Assembly (NCBI GenBank): GCA_963815775.1
Contig: CAWFIB010000010.1
Coordinates: 434,001-498,000 of the forward strand
Source of the DNA: CAVVDY01 sp963815775
Lineage (GTDB): Bacteria > Acidobacteriota > Terriglobia > Terriglobales > Acidobacteriaceae
Length of the DNA stretch: 64,000 nucleotides
Reading direction: 5' to 3'
A model generated the notes under the pieces. The model did not search any database, was not told the DNA's origin, and saw nothing but the letters and a program-made list of their open reading frames with translations. Of the stretch, positions 61,599-64,000 are shown in pieces. Position 1 is the stretch's first letter, and each line of letters opens with the position of its first letter. Position numbers and translations under genes: made by a program.

Positions 61599-61618
61599 GG
61601 CGCAGCTAAAGCTGTGCC
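61599..61618. repeat. REP-like palindrome before the DinB gene
   Basis: GGCGCAGC-TAAA-GCTGTGCC forms an 8-base stem with one G:T pair and is followed by CCTTCAA, as in the copy at 60214. Confidence 0.55.
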
Positions 61619-61669
61619 CCTTCAAAGACGGATGGCCTGAAGATCGGCACTACCCGAAGGAGAGCGCCC

Positions 61670-62182
61670 GTGAACGAAACTCCCGAACAATACAAAGCGC
61701 GCATACTGGGCCTGATGGAAGGCAAGGACTCGGTCAGCGTGCAGCGTGAAACTGCGTCGCGCCTGGCCAAGCTGGTGGAAGGCACGCCGGGCGAACGGCT
61801 CAGCAAACGTCCCGCTCCGGACAAGTGGTCGGTCAGCGAGATCCTGGTACACCTGGCGGAAGCGGAAGTCTCGTGCTTCTGGCGCTATCGCCAGATGATC
61901 GAGCACAACGGCGCGACGATCATCCCGTTCGATCAGGACCTGTGGTACAAGCTGGGCGACTATCCTTCACGCGACGCCAGAGAATCGTTGCAGCTCTTCC
62001 GCCTGATGCGCGAGGCGAACCTGCGCATGCTCGACCGGCTCACGCCGGAGCAGTGGCAGAGAGGCGGCGTGCACACCGAGCGCGGGCCGATGACCGTGGC
62101 GGACCTGGTGCGGCAGATGGCGGGCCACGACATCAACCATGTCGCACAGGTGGAAAAGCTGGTGGGCAAGGGTTCGGCGTAG
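61670..62182 (+). CDS. DinB family protein
   Basis: This 170-residue DinB-type four-helix bundle has the family signature KWSVSEILVHLAEAEVSCFW and the later MAGHDINHVAQVEKLVG. These supply the His residues expected for metal binding (HLAE, GHDINH). A GTG start is used, with AAGGAGAG upstream. The reaction is unknown; DinB-like proteins include thiol transferases. It is the second DinB-type protein in the window. Confidence 0.87.
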   Translation: MNETPEQYKARILGLMEGKDSVSVQRETASRLAKLVEGTPGERLSKRPAPDKWSVSEILVHLAEAEVSCFWRYRQMIEHNGATIIPFDQDLWYKLGDYPSRDARESLQLFRLMREANLRMLDRLTPEQWQRGGVHTERGPMTVADLVRQMAGHDINHVAQVEKLVGKGSA

Positions 62183-62226
62183 CAGCGGAAACGACCGGCG
62201 GTGGCCACGCGGATGTGTTGCCTCAC

Positions 62227-62988
62227 TCACCAGGACTTCATGATTTCCAGTGCCTTCCGGAAGGGATAGTCCTGCACGTGGACCAGTCCGTGGAACGGCT
62301 GACGGATGTCGGCAATCGCAACCAGAGAGAGCGCAATCAGCAGGGAAAAGGAAAAGACCTGCACCGTCTGCAGCACCTTGCTCTCGGACCCAAACATACA
62401 GGAGGAAGAGATGGTCAGCACGCCTCCGATGAGAAGTACGCACCAAAGCACGGCGGGGAGGCGATCTGCGCTCTGCACAATGCGGGTGAGCCGATGCCTT
62501 GTCAGCTCGCTGACGTGGGTCAATTCGTGGTCCTGAGCGTTGCTTTCGGTGGGCGAGGCTACCTTGGCGGCGAGCACCGTCTTCCACATTTCGGTGGCGA
62601 TGGCCGAGGTCCGCTCGGGTACTTCTCCCCGGCCCATCTGCGGCCATTCGTTGGTGAGTACCGAGTCGACGTAGGAGCGCGCCAAATTTTGCAGTTGGGT
62701 GCGCTGCGGTTCCGGTAGAGCTTGAGCCACGCGAAAGACGCTGAGCGCGGAGTCGGCCTCAAGGTCCGCGTTCACCGAAGCGGCGCCATATGAGGTCCAC
62801 ACGGTAAAAAGCATGAAGCCCAGGATGACAGCGTAGGTTGTGCCCAAGACGCTAAGCTGCCATCCGATGACATCGTTGTGGAGGCGGCGTCCCTCGCGCG
62901 GCCAGAAATGGTTGAGCAGGGCCATAGCCAGCAGCGCACCGCAAACGGTGCCGAGGACGATGAGGATGCTCTCTATTGCATAGCTCAT
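62227..62988 (-). CDS. DUF4239 (bestrophin-like) membrane protein
   Basis: This 253-residue protein has two N-terminal helices (SILIVLGTVCGALLAMALL, VLGTTYAVILGFMLFTVW). A soluble helical domain follows (residues ~70-170) with SVNADLEADSALSVFRVAQA. Two further C-terminal helices are LWCVLLIGGVLTISSSCMF and SFSLLIALSLVAIADI. This layout is that of DUF4239 proteins, which resemble bestrophin channels. Transport has not been shown for this family. The start at MSYAIESI is preferred for helix fit. Confidence 0.8.
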   Translation of the reverse strand: MSYAIESILIVLGTVCGALLAMALLNHFWPREGRRLHNDVIGWQLSVLGTTYAVILGFMLFTVWTSYGAASVNADLEADSALSVFRVAQALPEPQRTQLQNLARSYVDSVLTNEWPQMGRGEVPERTSAIATEMWKTVLAAKVASPTESNAQDHELTHVSELTRHRLTRIVQSADRLPAVLWCVLLIGGVLTISSSCMFGSESKVLQTVQVFSFSLLIALSLVAIADIRQPFHGLVHVQDYPFRKALEIMKSW

Positions 62989-63080
62989 AGACAGTGCGTG
63001 GGGAAGGTCCCGCAAACAAGACTGCGGGGCTTGGGTATCTTAACCCGAGAAGGCTGCTGCTGCATGGCCTCGACAGGAAA

Positions 63081-64000
63081 CTACTTGTGGGTGGGCTTTC
63101 CCGGCACCGGAGCGCCCTGCATCTGCTGCTCCTGCATGGTCTCGCCAGGCTTGAGCAGCGAAGGGTGGAAGGTGGTGTCGGTGGTGGCTTCCGGGCTCGG
63201 TACCGCCGCAGTAGCTGGTGGCTGGGGCGAGTCTGCTTTGCTGGAGGATTCTGTGGCGCTGGGCGCCGACTTCGCTGCAACACTCGGCGCGGGCGGCCCG
63301 GGCGAATCGCCCGGAGTGGAGGCGTTGGCCGGAACCGCTGCCGCTGGAGCCGGAGCCGATCCTCCCGGTTGCAGCGGTGCAGCAGGCGCATGCGCCGTGT
63401 TTCCTGGCGCGCTCGCACTCGCTTCTTTCACCGCGGGTTCGGCGTCGAAGGTTGCCTTCGCGTTCATCAACTGGTGAAGCTCCGCATCGTGGGGAGCGGC
63501 AAAAAAGAAGCTCAGCAGATAGCCGCGTTGTGCAGTGAGCGCCAGCGCCACGGAGACACGCCGCGATAACGCGTCGCCGGTATCTTTGTAGGCCACGACG
63601 CCGTTCATCACGATGAAGGTTCGGCCATCCCGCTCGAAGGCGCGCGCGTCTTTCATGTCCTGAAAAATGGGATGGCCAAGACCATAAGCGACCAGGAAAT
63701 CGCGCACCGTGTCCTTGCCTTTGCTCAAGTCGGGGAACTTCACGTTGGGGTAGCAAGCCAGCGACATAGCGGAGATGGTGACCTCGCCGAAGTCGTCGTA
63801 AGCGATTGCGCCCGTCTGCTGCGGCACTACTCGCCAGGCGGACACCAGAGTGCGTTCGCAGGCTTTGCGCAGCAGGCGCTGGTTCGGGGTGACGGCAGGC
63901 TGGCCGGTGTTCTGTTCCCGACTGCGTTCGACCGCAGGTATCACCGCCGCTTCGGTTCCGACGTGCCAGCCCTTGGGCAGGTCGTATCCGAAGCCGAGCG
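63081..64000 (-). CDS. Secreted-type protein of unknown function (5' partial)
   Basis: The frame remains open to the last base of the window, where it reads GYDLPKGWHVGTEAAVIPA, so the N-terminus is missing; a GTG near 63944 should not be taken as the start. About 305 residues are seen. The first part has AERD-free mixed alpha/beta character with RLLRKACERTLVSAW, ACYPNVKFPDLSKG and FIVMNGVVAYKDTGD. The C-terminal third is low-complexity Pro/Ala/Ser (PAPAAAVPANASTPG). I do not recognise a family. A periplasmic location is plausible but not shown. Confidence 0.6.
   Translation of the reverse strand, partial: LGFGYDLPKGWHVGTEAAVIPAVERSREQNTGQPAVTPNQRLLRKACERTLVSAWRVVPQQTGAIAYDDFGEVTISAMSLACYPNVKFPDLSKGKDTVRDFLVAYGLGHPIFQDMKDARAFERDGRTFIVMNGVVAYKDTGDALSRRVSVALALTAQRGYLLSFFFAAPHDAELHQLMNAKATFDAEPAVKEASASAPGNTAHAPAAPLQPGGSAPAPAAAVPANASTPGDSPGPPAPSVAAKSAPSATESSSKADSPQPPATAAVPSPEATTDTTFHPSLLKPGETMQEQQMQGAPVPGKPTHK

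Overview
The window is 64 kb of roughly 58-60% GC bacterial chromosome, densely coded, with many GTG and TTG starts. The gene mix points to Acidobacteriota, most likely class Terriglobia. That mix is a Tad/Flp pilus cluster, exported S9, M13 and DUF885 peptidases, several DinB proteins, MacB-type ABC systems, futalosine-type menaquinone synthesis (mqnC), small DUF2934 and AT-hook-like proteins, and abundant palindromic intergenic repeats. This placement is an inference from gene families; no rRNA gene is present to confirm it.

Layout. (1) 1-7292: the Tad pilus operon cpaB (5' end cut by the window edge), cpaC, cpaE/tadZ, cpaF, tadB and tadC, followed by a 36-residue membrane ORF and a DUF192 protein. 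(2) 7566-12319: a decayed patatin copy, an intact patatin with outer-membrane barrel, a membrane-anchored TIR protein and a haem-binding Tll0287-like/HAMP sensor. (3) 12449-29398: housekeeping and secreted functions, namely Ogt, a large TPR protein, 3-hydroxyacyl-CoA dehydrogenase, PP2C phosphatase, S9, M13 and DUF885 hydrolases, Tdh, DinB and Smr. (4) 29412-36463: a stress-flavoured accessory stretch with a frameshifted AT-hook gene, two DUF2231 membrane proteins, an exported rubrerythrin, a PanE-like protein with a damaged nucleotide motif, and a cation P-type ATPase. (5) 36531-41153: a MacA/MacB-type exporter with one ATPase and two permeases. (6) 41226-48501: a metallophosphoesterase, then (minus strand) glutamate dehydrogenase and two overlapping genes for PEP/pyruvate-binding proteins, one of which carries a C-terminal nucleotidyltransferase domain. 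(7) 49100-54455: a nitrogen-oxide-related stretch with a ScdA/YtfE di-iron protein, a NarK-type transporter, a membrane 3x[4Fe-4S] protein, a Rieske protein, two small membrane proteins and a cytochrome c remnant. (8) 54493-58909: an NlpC/P60-like protein, a PRC-barrel/glycine-zipper protein, a cupin, an SRPBCC protein and an AbiE-type toxin-antitoxin pair in toxin-first order. (9) 58910-64000: repeat-rich intergenic DNA, a small secreted protein, mqnC, DinB, a DUF4239 protein and a secreted protein cut by the window end.

How the genes work together. The Tad genes encode the motor, platform and secretin of one pilus. Its pilin and prepilin peptidase are not in the window. MacA, the ATPase and the two permeases form an exporter unit. 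The NarK, Fe-S and Rieske genes overlap by ATGA/TGATG junctions and look like an electron-transfer and uptake module whose catalytic molybdoenzyme is missing from this window. The most novel-looking unit is the glutamate dehydrogenase plus the twin PEP/pyruvate-binding proteins. Both twins seem to lack the phosphohistidine domain of PEP synthase and share a different conserved C-terminal domain, which suggests an uncharacterised nucleotide- or phosphate-transfer activity. All functional calls rest on reading motifs by eye; no database search was possible.
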